Shown here: piece by piece, positions 8,560-17,869 of the stretch
Layout of the letters: every line of letters starts with the position of its first letter
Position numbering within the stretch: the first letter of the stretch is position 1
Program-made: the position numbers and the translations under genes
The notes under the pieces: generated by a model
Seen by the model: the letters and a program-made list of their open reading frames with translations, nothing else
What the model was told of the DNA's origin: nothing
Database searches by the model: none
Origin: Polaribacter sp. Hel_I_88
GTDB taxonomy: Bacteria > Bacteroidota > Bacteroidia > Flavobacteriales > Flavobacteriaceae
Reading direction: 5' to 3'
NCBI RefSeq assembly: GCF_000687935.1
Contig: NZ_JHZZ01000001.1
Span: 3,668,001 to 3,732,000 of the forward strand
Length of the DNA stretch: 64,000 bases

Positions 8560-8576
8560 CACCAAGGTAAAAATAC

Positions 8577-8619
8577 CAAAAGGGTTTTGCTAAACTTATT
8601 ATTTTAGCAAAACCTTTTA
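8577..8619. terminator. Bidirectional intrinsic terminator
   Basis: Perfect 12-base arms GGTTTTGCTAAA (8583-8594) and TTTAGCAAAACC (8603-8614) with A and T flanks lie between convergent genes. Confidence 0.85.
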
Positions 8620-8625
8620 TATGTT

Positions 8626-9090
8626 TTACTCATATAAAGCTGCCAAAAAATCTGCAACACAGGCAGGTTTTTCTTGTCCTTTAATCTCTATTGTACAAGC
8701 AAATGTAACTTTAATTCCATTATTTGCTAAATCCTCTATCTCTTTAACAATAGTATGCATTCTTAATTCGCTATCAACAGGAACTGGATTTGGAAAACGT
8801 ACTTTGTTCAAACCATAATTCAAACCCATTTTTACAGATTTTATGGTAAATGCTTCTTCTAGTAATTTAGAAATCATAGCCACAGACATAAAACCATGAG
8901 CAACCGTTTTTTTAAACGGAGATTCTTTTGCAGCTCTTTGTTCATCAACATGAATCCATTGTTTATCTAAAGTTGCGTTGGCAAAATCGTTAATCATTTG
9001 TTGGGTAATTGTGTACCAATTTCCTGTTGGCAACTCCTTCCCCTTCGTCGTTTTAAATTCCAAAAAATCTTTAAAAACTATTGGTTTCAT
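8626..9090 (-). CDS. MaoC family dehydratase (enoyl-CoA hydratase-like)
   Basis: A 154-residue hot-dog-fold protein. The hydratase 2 signature is clear: DKQWIHVDEQRAAKESPFKKTVAHGFMSVAMIS, in which the Asp and His of the family's active-site dyad are in place (IHVD and AHGF). The family adds water to (R)-specific enoyl-CoA or acts on related thioesters in fatty acid and polyhydroxyalkanoate metabolism; the substrate here is not predictable. Length is normal. The gene is divergent from the protease downstream and converges on a terminator. Confidence 0.85.
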   Translation of the reverse strand: MKPIVFKDFLEFKTTKGKELPTGNWYTITQQMINDFANATLDKQWIHVDEQRAAKESPFKKTVAHGFMSVAMISKLLEEAFTIKSVKMGLNYGLNKVRFPNPVPVDSELRMHTIVKEIEDLANNGIKVTFACTIEIKGQEKPACVADFLAALYE

Positions 9091-9155
9091 ATTTTTATAT
9101 TTAGTTGGTATTGTGTTATTATTTATTTGATTAAATTAGACAAAAAATTTAAACC

Positions 9156-12100
9156 ATGAAACAACTAACCATCCTTTTTACATTATTTTCTATTGCATTG
9201 TTCTCACAAAACAATCCTCAATGGATGAGACATTCCTCAATTTCTCCTGATGGAACTCAAATTGCATTTACCTATAAAGGCGATTTATACAAAGTAAATA
9301 CAAATGGAGGAACTGCAACACAACTTACCTATCATTCAGCTCACGATTACAAAGCCATTTGGAGTAAAGATGGTTCTAAAATCGCGTTTGCATCAAACAG
9401 ATTTGGTAATTTCGATATTTATGTGATGAGCTGCAAAGGTGGAGCAGCAACTAGAGTAACCTTTCATTCTAATGATGAAACTCCCTATTCTTTTTCTGCT
9501 GATGACAAAAATATTGTATTTGGAGCATTAAGACAAGATGATGTAAATCACAGACAATATCCACATAGATCACAATCAGAATTGTATAGTGTTCCTGTAA
9601 ATTCAGGAAGAATTTCTCAAATATTTACATTTCCTGCAGAAGATGTTCAGTTTTCCAAAGATGGAAAATCGATGTTATATCATGATAAAAAAGGAGGCGA
9701 AAATAAATGGAGAAAACACCATACATCTGCAATTGCTAGAGATATTTGGCATTACAATGCTACCACAAACACGCATAAAATGATAACTTCACACAAAGCT
9801 GAAGACAGACAACCTTATTTTAGTGAAGATGAAAAAAGCATGTATTTTTTAAGTGAAAGAAGTGGTTCTTTCAACATTCATAAAATGAATTTAGAAAACA
9901 ATGCAACTGAAAAACTAACCAATTTTAATTTGCATCCTGTTCGTTTTTTAAGTGTTGCAAATGGCGTTATTTCTTTTGGTTATGATGGAGAATTGTACAC
10001 TATGAAAGAAGGAGAATCTCCTAAAAAAATCAACGTAAACATTATTACACAAGATAAAGAAAACACAGAAAAATTTGTTTCTGTAAATGGTGGCATTAGT
10101 GAAATGGCTATTTCACCAAATGGAAAAGAGATTGCTTTTGTTGCAAGAGGCGAAGTTTTTGTAACATCAATCGATAAATCATTTACAAAAAGACTAACCA
10201 ATACTCCAGAAAACGAACGTTTTGTTTCTTGGGACAATAAAGGTGAAGCCGTTATTTACAGCAGTGAAAGAAATGGAAAGTGGAGCGTTTTTAAAACTGA
10301 AAAAACAAGAGAAGAAGAACCTTTTTTCTATGCTGCTACACTTTTAAAAGAAACACCTTTAATCAACAACAAATTTGATAATTATTTAGCTGAATATTCG
10401 CCTGATGGAAAAAAAATTGCCTTTATAGAAGGTAGAAGAACGTTGAAAATTTTAGACATTGCTTCTAAAAAAGAAACCACTTTGCTAACACCAGAAGATT
10501 TATTCCATATGAGAGATGGAGATCAATATTTTACTTGGAGTCCTGATAGTAAATGGTTATTAGTTGATTGGGGAAAAACATTAAGTAATAGCGAAGTACT
10601 ATTAATGGCTGCAGATGGTTCTAAAAAAATCAATTTAAACGAAAGTGGGTATTATGATTATAATCCTAAATGGATAAATGATGGAAAACAAATGCTGTGG
10701 TTTAGTAACAGAAATGGATTGAAATCGTATGCAACAAGTGGTCAATCTCAAGCTGACGTATATAGTATGTTTTTCACGCAAGATGCTTGGGACGAATTTA
10801 ATTTAAGTGATGAAGATTACAAATTAATGGAGGCCATTAAAGAAGAAGAAAAAAAGCAGAAAGAAAAAGAAGAAAAGGAGAAAAAAGACGATAAAAAATC
10901 ATCAAAAAAAGATAAAAAGAAAGCTGAAAAAGATTCTACAAAAAACCTAGAGTTTGATTGGGAAACCATGAAGGATAGAACCAAAAGATTAACTATTCAC
11001 TCCTCTAACTTAGGAGATGCAGTTGTTTCTAAAAAAGGCGATTATTTATATTACTTATCGAGCTTTGAAGGAAAATCAAATCTTTGGAGTACTAATTTAC
11101 GTACCAAAGAAACCAAAATGTTAATGCCATTAAACACCAATTCAGGAAGTTTACAATGGGATAAAGAGATGAAAAACTTATACCTTTTAAGTAGTGGAAA
11201 AATAACGCAATTAGATCCTGAAGCAAAAAAACAAAAAGGAGTTGCTATAGATGGAGAAATTTTATTAGATGAATATGCAGAAAGACAAGCAATGTTCGAT
11301 CATGTTTGGATTAGAACAAATGCCGTTTTTTATGAACCAACTTTTCACGGAATTGATTGGAATAAAATGAGAGAAGAATATCAAAAATATTTACCACATA
11401 TTTCTAACGGTTATGAATTTTCTGAAATGTTATCAGAAATGTTGGGCGAGTTAAATGTTTCTCATGCTGGAGCTGGATTTAGTGCAAGTAGTGTTTCCAA
11501 TGAGGATGAAACTGCTTCTTTGGGTATTTTTTATGATTTCGATTTTAAAGAAGATGGTATTTTAATTGATGAAATAATAACTGGAGGTCCTTTAGACAAA
11601 GCTAAATTTAATATTGAAAAAGGTAATATCATCAAAAAAATAGATGGAATTACCATTGATAAAAATGAGGATTTAGCAAAATACTTCAACAGAAAATCTG
11701 GTGATTTTATGTTACTAGAAATTGAAAATCCGAAAACTAAAAAAACACAAACCATTACTGTAAAACCAATTTCTTTAGGAGAAGAAAACCGTTTACTATA
11801 TGATAGATGGGTTAAAATAAACGAAAAAGAAGTTGAAAAAGAAAGTAATGGACAATTAGGTTATGTACATATTCCTGGTATGGGAGATGGTCCTTACAGA
11901 AGTATTTACCAAGATATGATGGGTAAATATGCTGATAAAAAAGCAGTTATTATCGATACTCGATTTAATGGTGGTGGAGATTTAGTAGCAGATTTAGCGA
12001 TGTTTTTTACAGGTGTCCCTTTTATAACCTATGCAACTGAAGCTAAAGTTGTTGGTGGAGAACCAACAAGTAGATGGACAAAACCAACATTATCTATCTT

Positions 12101-12401
12101 TAATGAAAGTATGTATTCTGATGGACATTGTTATGCACAAGGTTACACAGATTTAAAAATCGGAAAAACAGTTGGAATGCCAGTTCCTGGGACTTGTAGT
12201 TTTGCTGGTTGGGAAGGTTTACAGAATGGTGGTTATTGGGGAGTTGTACCCATAAGTGCCAAAAACAAAGCTGGTGAGTGGATGGAAAACAACCAAACAG
12301 AACCAACCATTCAAGTTAAAAATATGCCTGGGCAAGTTGATAATGGAATTGACCAACAATTATTACGTTCTATTAGAGAATTGTTGAAAGATGTTGAGTA
12401 A
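9156..12401 (+). CDS. Secreted tricorn-like protease, S41 family
   Basis: The 1081-residue protein has a signal peptide (FTLFSIALFSQ). Residues about 20-550 form a WD40-like/TolB-type propeller with repeats such as SPDGTQIAFTYKGDLY and SKDGSKIAFASNRFGNFDIY. A highly charged Lys/Glu linker (about 555-600) precedes more propeller. The C-terminal half has the tricorn core, a PDZ domain (about 780-850) and an S41 peptidase domain with IDTRFNGGGDLV. The likely nucleophile is Ser988 in MYSDGHC. Such enzymes degrade peptides; this one would act in the periplasm or outside. It is monocistronic with a strong terminator. Confidence 0.88.
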   Translation: MKQLTILFTLFSIALFSQNNPQWMRHSSISPDGTQIAFTYKGDLYKVNTNGGTATQLTYHSAHDYKAIWSKDGSKIAFASNRFGNFDIYVMSCKGGAATRVTFHSNDETPYSFSADDKNIVFGALRQDDVNHRQYPHRSQSELYSVPVNSGRISQIFTFPAEDVQFSKDGKSMLYHDKKGGENKWRKHHTSAIARDIWHYNATTNTHKMITSHKAEDRQPYFSEDEKSMYFLSERSGSFNIHKMNLENNATEKLTNFNLHPVRFLSVANGVISFGYDGELYTMKEGESPKKINVNIITQDKENTEKFVSVNGGISEMAISPNGKEIAFVARGEVFVTSIDKSFTKRLTNTPENERFVSWDNKGEAVIYSSERNGKWSVFKTEKTREEEPFFYAATLLKETPLINNKFDNYLAEYSPDGKKIAFIEGRRTLKILDIASKKETTLLTPEDLFHMRDGDQYFTWSPDSKWLLVDWGKTLSNSEVLLMAADGSKKINLNESGYYDYNPKWINDGKQMLWFSNRNGLKSYATSGQSQADVYSMFFTQDAWDEFNLSDEDYKLMEAIKEEEKKQKEKEEKEKKDDKKSSKKDKKKAEKDSTKNLEFDWETMKDRTKRLTIHSSNLGDAVVSKKGDYLYYLSSFEGKSNLWSTNLRTKETKMLMPLNTNSGSLQWDKEMKNLYLLSSGKITQLDPEAKKQKGVAIDGEILLDEYAERQAMFDHVWIRTNAVFYEPTFHGIDWNKMREEYQKYLPHISNGYEFSEMLSEMLGELNVSHAGAGFSASSVSNEDETASLGIFYDFDFKEDGILIDEIITGGPLDKAKFNIEKGNIIKKIDGITIDKNEDLAKYFNRKSGDFMLLEIENPKTKKTQTITVKPISLGEENRLLYDRWVKINEKEVEKESNGQLGYVHIPGMGDGPYRSIYQDMMGKYADKKAVIIDTRFNGGGDLVADLAMFFTGVPFITYATEAKVVGGEPTSRWTKPTLSIFNESMYSDGHCYAQGYTDLKIGKTVGMPVPGTCSFAGWEGLQNGGYWGVVPISAKNKAGEWMENNQTEPTIQVKNMPGQVDNGIDQQLLRSIRELLKDVE

Positions 12402-12419
12402 GTAACTCCATAAATTTTA

Positions 12420-12457
12420 TAAAAAAAAGCGAAACTTTTAAGTTTCGCTTTTTTTAT
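12420..12457. terminator. Bidirectional intrinsic terminator
   Basis: AAAAAAAGCGAAACTT and its complement AAGTTTCGCTTTTTTT are separated by three bases. The hairpin serves the protease (+) and the TRIC gene (-) and abuts the latter's stop. Confidence 0.88.
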
Positions 12458-13077
12458 GTCTTCCCAAACAAATCATCATTAATTTTAGGCAATTGTAAAT
12501 GAAATTTTACAGCAATTAAACGAATTACGATAATTACACATGCAGAAATTATAAAGTTCAGATCTTTAGGAACATTAAAATAAGTCAAAGTTAAATAAGA
12601 GATTCCACCAGCTAAACAAGCAGAGGCGTAAATTTCTTTTTCAAAAATTAGCGGAACTTTATTAGTTAAAACATCTCTTAAAACACCTCCAAAAACAGCA
12701 GAAATCATTCCCATAATTAAAGCAACAATTGGATTCAGATCAAACAACAAACCTTTTTGCAAGCCTAATAGGGTAAAAACGCTCAACCCAACAGTATCAA
12801 ACAAAAAAAGTGTTTTACTCAAAAAAGCAATTTTACTTTTGAATAAAAAAGTTAAGATAACAGCAGCCAAAATTGTAAACAAATAATTCAAATCGCCAAT
12901 CCAATTTATTGGATGTGCGTTAATCAAAACATCACGTAACATTCCACCACCAACAGCAGTTACAAATGCAATAATAATCACGCCAAATAAATCAAATTTT
13001 TTATCAGAAGCCACTAAAGCACCACTAATGGCAAACGCGAATGTTCCAAGAATATCTAAAACATAAATAAACTCCAT
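12454..13077 (-). CDS. Trimeric intracellular cation channel family (YadS/UPF0126) protein
   Basis: The 207-residue membrane protein has seven predicted helices built from two homologous halves. Each half has the family signature: AVGGGMLRDVL near residue 42 and VFGGVLRDVLTN near residue 128. Bacterial TRIC proteins are trimeric cation channels of the inner membrane. It begins immediately after the stop codon of the DEAD-box helicase gene (zero-base spacing), so the two are translated from one message. Confidence 0.88.
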   Translation of the reverse strand: MEFIYVLDILGTFAFAISGALVASDKKFDLFGVIIIAFVTAVGGGMLRDVLINAHPINWIGDLNYLFTILAAVILTFLFKSKIAFLSKTLFLFDTVGLSVFTLLGLQKGLLFDLNPIVALIMGMISAVFGGVLRDVLTNKVPLIFEKEIYASACLAGGISYLTLTYFNVPKDLNFIISACVIIVIRLIAVKFHLQLPKINDDLFGKT

Positions 13078-14199
13078 TTAAACTGTAACTTCTGTAAATT
13101 TTATGTTTAGTTCTTTCTGAATTTCATGCACTCTTTCTAATTCGTATGGCAAAACTAAGGCTAAAGAAATTCCAGTTTTTCCAGCTCTAGCAGTTCTACC
13201 ACTTCTGTGTGTGTAATATTCTGTTTGTTCTGGTAATTGATGATGAATTACAAATTCTAAATCTCTTACATCAATTCCACGTGCAGAAACATCTGTAGAA
13301 ATTAAATATTGTAGGCTTTCATTTTTAAAAGCACGCATTACTTTATCACGTTCTTTTTGTTGCATATCCCCTTCTAAAGCAGCTGCAGAAAAGCCTTCTT
13401 CTGATAATTGGTGTGCTAAATTTTGTGCACCAGCTTTGGTTCTACAAAATATAATACCTCTTTGTGCACCTCTTTTTTCGATAAATTTGATAATTAAACC
13501 TGTTTTTTCTTTAATGGTAGTTTTAATAAATTGATGACGGATGTTTTCATTTACCAAAGATTTTGGATTTATTTCCACTCTTGGAGCATTTGCATCCATA
13601 TAGGTTTTTACGATTTTCTTGATTTCTTCTGGCATTGTTGCAGAAAATAACCAAGTCTTTCGATCGTTTTTAGTGGTGAATTTTAAAATTCTATTCAAAT
13701 CTTGTTTAAAACCCATACTCAACATTTCATCAGCTTCATCTAAAATAACTGTATTTACGTGGCTAATATCAATATCTCCACGTTCAATTAAATCGATTAA
13801 TCTTCCTGGAGTTGCTACAACAATATGTGTTGTTCTTTTTAAATTACTGATTTGTCTATCAATCTTTTCGCCACCAAAAACAGCTTCTAAAAATATTTTT
13901 TCATCAACAAACTTAGTAAACTTAAAAAGTTGTTTTTTAATTTGTTGCACCAATTCTCTTGTTGGTGATAAAATCAAAGCCTGAATATGAGGAGAATTTG
14001 CATCAATTTGATGCAAAACTGGCAAACCAAAAGCCGCCGTTTTTCCAGTTCCTGTTTGAGCTAAACCAATAAAATCGGTTTTTGAGTTCAATAAAATTGG
14101 AATCGCTTTTTCTTGAATTTCTGAGGGTTTAGAAATCCCTATTTCTTTAATTGATTGTATATATTCTTTACGAATTCCTAATGCAGCAAATGTTGACAT
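13078..14199 (-). CDS. DEAD-box ATP-dependent RNA helicase
   Basis: The 373-residue protein contains all core motifs: Q motif (GISKPSEIQEKAIP), motif I AQTGTGKT, Ia PTRELVQQ, Ib TPGRLIDL, II DEAD, III SAT, V RGIDV, and VI HRSGRTARAG. It ends shortly after motif VI and so lacks the basic C-terminal tail found on many cold-adaptation helicases. It should unwind RNA during ribosome assembly or mRNA decay. The promoter lies just upstream and the TRIC channel gene is co-transcribed behind it. Confidence 0.93.
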   Translation of the reverse strand: MSTFAALGIRKEYIQSIKEIGISKPSEIQEKAIPILLNSKTDFIGLAQTGTGKTAAFGLPVLHQIDANSPHIQALILSPTRELVQQIKKQLFKFTKFVDEKIFLEAVFGGEKIDRQISNLKRTTHIVVATPGRLIDLIERGDIDISHVNTVILDEADEMLSMGFKQDLNRILKFTTKNDRKTWLFSATMPEEIKKIVKTYMDANAPRVEINPKSLVNENIRHQFIKTTIKEKTGLIIKFIEKRGAQRGIIFCRTKAGAQNLAHQLSEEGFSAAALEGDMQQKERDKVMRAFKNESLQYLISTDVSARGIDVRDLEFVIHHQLPEQTEYYTHRSGRTARAGKTGISLALVLPYELERVHEIQKELNIKFTEVTV

Positions 14200-14215
14200 T
14201 GTATTTAATTTTTTG

Positions 14216-14249
14216 CAAAGATACTTTTATTGATTTTAATAATTGCAAA
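14216..14249 (-). promoter_or_regulatory. Bacteroidota-type promoter for the helicase gene
   Basis: On the minus strand TTTG (14246-14249) is followed after 22 bases by TATCTTTG (14216-14223). The start codon at 14199 is only about 17 bases away, so the leader would be very short. Confidence 0.6.
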
Positions 14250-14276
14250 TGTAATTACATAACCAGTAAAAAAATC

Positions 14277-14351
14277 TGACACAGATTTCACAGATTTTCA
14301 CGGATGAAAAATTCTCATATTCATCTCTGCAAATCCGTGAAATCTGTGTCA
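14277..14351. repeat. Inverted repeat of the CACGGATTTCACAGA family
   Basis: TGACACAGATTTCACAGA on the left and AAATCCGTGAAATCTGTG on the right are inverted copies around an AT-rich centre. A further copy lies at 16365-16394 and the same words recur through 17130-17800. No coding potential is visible. Confidence 0.75.
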
Positions 14352-14360
14352 ATCTTCAAA

Positions 14361-14756
14361 TCATTTTTCAGGCAATAAAACCTTCAAAACATCTTCTCTA
14401 ATTCTTGTTGGTTTAAAGGTTTCTGCATGTAACATTGCCCAAACCGTCTTTGCTTTTACTAACAAAATATCATCCTTATAAAATTCCATAAAACGTACAG
14501 ATGTAATTCCTTTCGTTTCACCAACCCAAGTTTTTACAGTTATTTCATCACCTAATGTTGCTTGTTTTAAATAATCGATTTCATGCCTCATTACCACCCA
14601 AACATATTGTGGTAAAGGATTATCTTTCGTTAAAAAATCCCAATGTGTGGTTGCAATTTTATCCATCCACTTTACATACACTAAATTATTTACATGATGT
14701 AAAGTATCTATATCATCTGATGAAACTGTGATTTTTAACGTAAAAGCGTTGTTCAT
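14361..14756 (-). CDS. Acyl-CoA thioesterase, YbgC/FadM-like
   Basis: A hot-dog-fold protein of about 131 residues. The family motif DIDTLHHVNNLVYVKWMDKIATTHW includes the Asp and the HHVNN segment typical of 4-hydroxybenzoyl-CoA thioesterase-like enzymes. I prefer the ATG at 14756 (MNNAFTLKITV) over the one six codons upstream at 14774, because MFKLIK adds nothing conserved. The enzyme should hydrolyse acyl-CoA thioesters; the substrate is unknown. Confidence 0.82.
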   Translation of the reverse strand: MNNAFTLKITVSSDDIDTLHHVNNLVYVKWMDKIATTHWDFLTKDNPLPQYVWVVMRHEIDYLKQATLGDEITVKTWVGETKGITSVRFMEFYKDDILLVKAKTVWAMLHAETFKPTRIREDVLKVLLPEK

Positions 14757-14859
14757 TTTTATCAATTTAAACAAATTTAAAAATTTTAATTTCCCTATAA
14801 CTAATATTGATGGTAGAATTCAATAAAAACTTTATTAATGCTGATATTTGCAACATCTT

Positions 14860-16203
14860 ATGGCAAAATTAGCAAACGAATTAGGCACCGAAAAAATTGG
14901 CAAATTATTGATAAAACAAGCAGTTCCTGCAACTATAGGAATTCTTGTAATGTCTTTAAATATGATTGTTGACACCATTTTTGTTGGCCAATGGATTGGT
15001 GTTTTGGCAATTGCTGCAATTACTGTGGTTTTACCAATTGCATTTTTAATATCCTCAATAGGAATGGGAATTGGAATTGGAGGAAGTTCCATAATATCTA
15101 GAGCTTTAGGTGCAGAAAACTCTGAAAAAGCCTTTTTAACCTTTGGAAACCAGATTTGTTTAACACTAATTTTAGCGATTGTTTTTGTTTTATTGGGCAA
15201 CTTTTTTAGTGTGCCTATTTTAAATTTATTTGGAGCAAAAGGTGATATTTTACCAATTGCCTCCGATTATTTTGCTGTAGTGATTTATGGAGTTCCGTTT
15301 TTGGCATTTGCAATGATGGGAAATCCAGTAATTAGAGCAGAAGGAAAACCCAAATTTGCAATGTATGCAATGATGATTCCTGCTGTTTTAAACATTATTT
15401 TAGATGTAATTTTTATTAAATTTTTCGATTGGGGAATGACAGGTGCTGGTTTAGCTACTTCCATTTCCTTCGCAAGTTGTGGGTTATATATTTTATATTT
15501 CTTTTTATCGAGTAAAAGTGAACTTAAAATTTTACCAAAAAATTTTAAATTAAACTTTAAAATTGTTCGAGAAATTATTGAATTAGGTGGAGTTACGATT
15601 GTAAGACAAGGTGCCATTAGCATTTTAATGATTGTTTTAAATTACTCACTTTTTACCTATGGAGGAGAAATTTCAATTTCTATTTTCGGAATTATAAATC
15701 GAGTAATGATGTTTGCATTGTCGCCAGTTTTAGGCGTTTCACAAGGATTTTTACCTGTTGCTGGTTTTAATATTGGAGCAAATAAAAACGACCGAGTTAA
15801 AGAAACGATTAAGAAATCGATTTATTTTGGATCTATTTTAGGAACTATTATTTTTATAGGAATTGTAATTTTTAAAGAACAAATTATTTGGATTTTCACC
15901 AATGATGCAACTTTGTTAAACGAAACTCCAAACGCCATGCTAATTGTTTTTTTAGTAACACCCATTGTTACCATGCAATTAATTGGTTCTGCTTATTTTC
16001 AAGCAGCAGGAAAAGCATTTCCTGCTTTGATTTTAACGCTCTTAAAACAAGGGATTTTCTTGATTCCTCTGGCATATTTTTTACCTAAATACTATGGAGT
16101 TGCTGGAGTTTGGTGGTCTTTTCCTATTGCAGATACTTTGTCTACAATTGTTACAGTTATTGTTTTAAAACGTGAGGTTGATAAGAATTTAAAGCCCCTT
16201 TAA
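14860..16203 (+). CDS. MATE family efflux transporter
   Basis: About 447 residues with twelve transmembrane helices in two MatE halves. LGTEKIGKLLIKQAVPATIGILVMSLNMIVDTIF is a classic N-terminal MATE segment, and GVSQGFLPVAGFNIGA is the matching one in the second half. The protein should export cationic drugs or metabolites using a sodium or proton gradient. ATG 14860 is preferred over an in-frame TTG at 14848. The last residues (Lys-Pro-Leu) and the stop codon lie within an interspersed GCCCCTTTAATTCCCC repeat, so the original C-terminus may have been changed. Confidence 0.9.
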   Translation: MAKLANELGTEKIGKLLIKQAVPATIGILVMSLNMIVDTIFVGQWIGVLAIAAITVVLPIAFLISSIGMGIGIGGSSIISRALGAENSEKAFLTFGNQICLTLILAIVFVLLGNFFSVPILNLFGAKGDILPIASDYFAVVIYGVPFLAFAMMGNPVIRAEGKPKFAMYAMMIPAVLNIILDVIFIKFFDWGMTGAGLATSISFASCGLYILYFFLSSKSELKILPKNFKLNFKIVREIIELGGVTIVRQGAISILMIVLNYSLFTYGGEISISIFGIINRVMMFALSPVLGVSQGFLPVAGFNIGANKNDRVKETIKKSIYFGSILGTIIFIGIVIFKEQIIWIFTNDATLLNETPNAMLIVFLVTPIVTMQLIGSAYFQAAGKAFPALILTLLKQGIFLIPLAYFLPKYYGVAGVWWSFPIADTLSTIVTVIVLKREVDKNLKPL

Positions 16204-16222
16204 TTCCCCAAAGGGGAAAATA
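16190..16222. repeat. GC-rich palindromic repeat overlapping the MATE stop codon
   Basis: TTAAAGCCCCTTTAATTCC is followed by CCAAAGGGGAAAA, a TTCCCC/GGGGAA palindrome in a strongly AT-rich context. It resembles the CCTTCCCTTTGGGAAGG family at 28585, 38170 and 38591 and may also serve as a transcription terminator. Confidence 0.6.
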
Positions 16223-16364
16223 CTCATGCTTTTTAATAAACTACTATAACTAACACTAAAAGCATAAAAAATATGATTTTAACTAAATTTTGAAACCAAA
16301 AATTGATAATTTTTTTAAAAAAAAATCCTAATATTTAAATTTTTCTGAATCTAATAAACATATC

Positions 16365-16394
16365 CATCAGTGAAAATCCGTGAAATCCGTGTCA
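16365..16394. repeat. CACGGATTTCACAGA family repeat, single copy
   Basis: CATCAGTGAAAATCCGTG then AAATCCGTGTCA matches one arm of the inverted repeat at 14277-14351. It lies ten bases from the end of the DUF2461 gene. Confidence 0.65.
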
Positions 16395-16403
16395 AAAAAA
16401 ATC

Positions 16404-17078
16404 TTAAACCAGTTTCTCCCCATTTAAATTCGTCGTTAAAATATCACTGAATAAGTTGAAAAAAGGTCTTAAAACTTTGTAACTTTCATTAACTTGATCT
16501 ACAAAATCTTCGGATAAAACTTCTTCATCTGTAAAGTTTTTTGTGGCGATAAATCCTTTTTTACGCAACAAATCTACATCTGGATGTTCTTTATCAAAAC
16601 CTCTTGGTGCTGTTTTTAATTCGCTAAAACTTTCAAAAGTGCCTCCAAAATGTTTTTTATAATTTTTGTCTTTTAAAATTGATCGTATTTCTGATGCGTC
16701 TTGTTCAATTTCTTTTCTAATTCTGAATAAATCGTCTTTACTTGGTTCCCAAAATCCGCCAGCTAAAAAAGATTCTCCTGGTCTTATTCTTAAAAAATAA
16801 CCTCCTCTTAATTCTTTTCCCAATCTCGAATATGAATTTGCAAAATGTGCTTTATAAGGAGTTTTATCATTCGAAAAACGGACGTCTCTATAAATTCTCA
16901 TCATTTTAGATTTCTCTATTTCATCGTGATTTTGCAATTTATGATGAATAGCCGTAAACACTTCTTTTGCGTTTTTCTTTGCTTTTTCATAAGTTGATTT
17001 ATGTTCTGCAAACCAATCTCTGTTGTTGTTTTCTTGTAAATCTTTTAGAAATTGAAATGTGGTTTTTTCGAATTGCAT
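16404..17078 (-). CDS. DUF2461 domain-containing protein
   Basis: The 224-residue protein matches DUF2461 along its full length. Recognisable segments are the N-terminal FLKDLQENNNRDWFAEHKSTYE, the central MMRIYRDVRFSNDKTPYKAHF, and GGYFLRIRPGESFLAGGFWEP. The family is widespread and its biochemical role is unknown; I do not assign one. The start codon and the first four codons are part of a unit tandemly duplicated three more times upstream, so the gene's promoter region has been amplified. Confidence 0.85.
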   Translation of the reverse strand: MQFEKTTFQFLKDLQENNNRDWFAEHKSTYEKAKKNAKEVFTAIHHKLQNHDEIEKSKMMRIYRDVRFSNDKTPYKAHFANSYSRLGKELRGGYFLRIRPGESFLAGGFWEPSKDDLFRIRKEIEQDASEIRSILKDKNYKKHFGGTFESFSELKTAPRGFDKEHPDVDLLRKKGFIATKNFTDEEVLSEDFVDQVNESYKVLRPFFNLFSDILTTNLNGEKLV

Positions 17079-17830
17079 CTTGAATTATTTTAATGGTTCA
17101 ATTTACGAATTATTGGGGAATAAAGGTTGCCACGAATTCACGAATTTTATAATAAAGTTGTCGGGGATTTCACGGATTTTCACAGATGTTTGTGATTGAG
17201 ATTTTCACGGAGATTCACAGAGTTATATTTTTGGTGTGTGGAGGAGATTCTCAGAGAAATTTCATAATTCGAATTACATTTTGAGATATTTTAATAGTTC
17301 AATTTACGAATTATTGGGGAATAAAGGTTGCCACGAATTCACGAATTTTATAATAAAGTTGTCGGGGATTTCACGGATTTTCACGGAGATTCACAGAGTT
17401 ATATTTTTGGTGTATGGAGGAGATTCTCAGAGAAATTTCATAATTCGAATTACATTTTGAGATATTTTAATGGTTCAATTTACGAATTATTGGGGAATAA
17501 AGGTTGCCACGAATTCACGGATTTTATTATAAAGTTGACACGGATTTTCACAGATGTTTGTGGTTGAGATTTTCACGGAGATTCACAGAATAATATTTTT
17601 GGTGTGTGGAGGAGATTCACAGAGAAATTTCTTAATTCGAATTGCCTCTTGAATTATTTTAATGGTTAAATTTACGAATTATTGGGGAATAAAGGTTGCC
17701 ACGAATTCACGAATTTTATTTTAAAGTTGACGAGGATTTCACGGATGTTTGTGGTTGTGATTTTCACGGATATTCACATAGTTATATTTTAAATGTTTTG
17801 TTGAGATTCACAGAGGGTTTTCTTATTATT
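17067..17830. repeat. Four-copy tandem repeat of about 176-201 bp
   Basis: The word ATTGGGGAATAAAGGTTGCC occurs at 17112, 17313, 17489 and 17681, giving periods of 201, 176 and 192 bases. Each unit starts with a copy of the DUF2461 start region (antisense TTCGAATT then GCAT-like), continues through CCACGAATTCACG, and contains a block of CACGGATTTTCACAGA words. Length differences come from small internal deletions. No coding function is evident. Confidence 0.85.
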
Positions 17831-17869
17831 CGATACTTATAAATTCTAAATTACTTTTTCTGATTAAAT

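Noticed and set aside
17236-17567. Two overlapping small plus-strand ORFs in the tandem array
   Set aside because: Their predicted peptides repeat each other because they lie in the 176-201 bp repeat units; there is no start context, promoter or conserved character.
17067-17830. CRISPR array
   Set aside because: Periods are 176-201 bases and the whole unit is repeated, not a short repeat with unique spacers; no cas genes are present.
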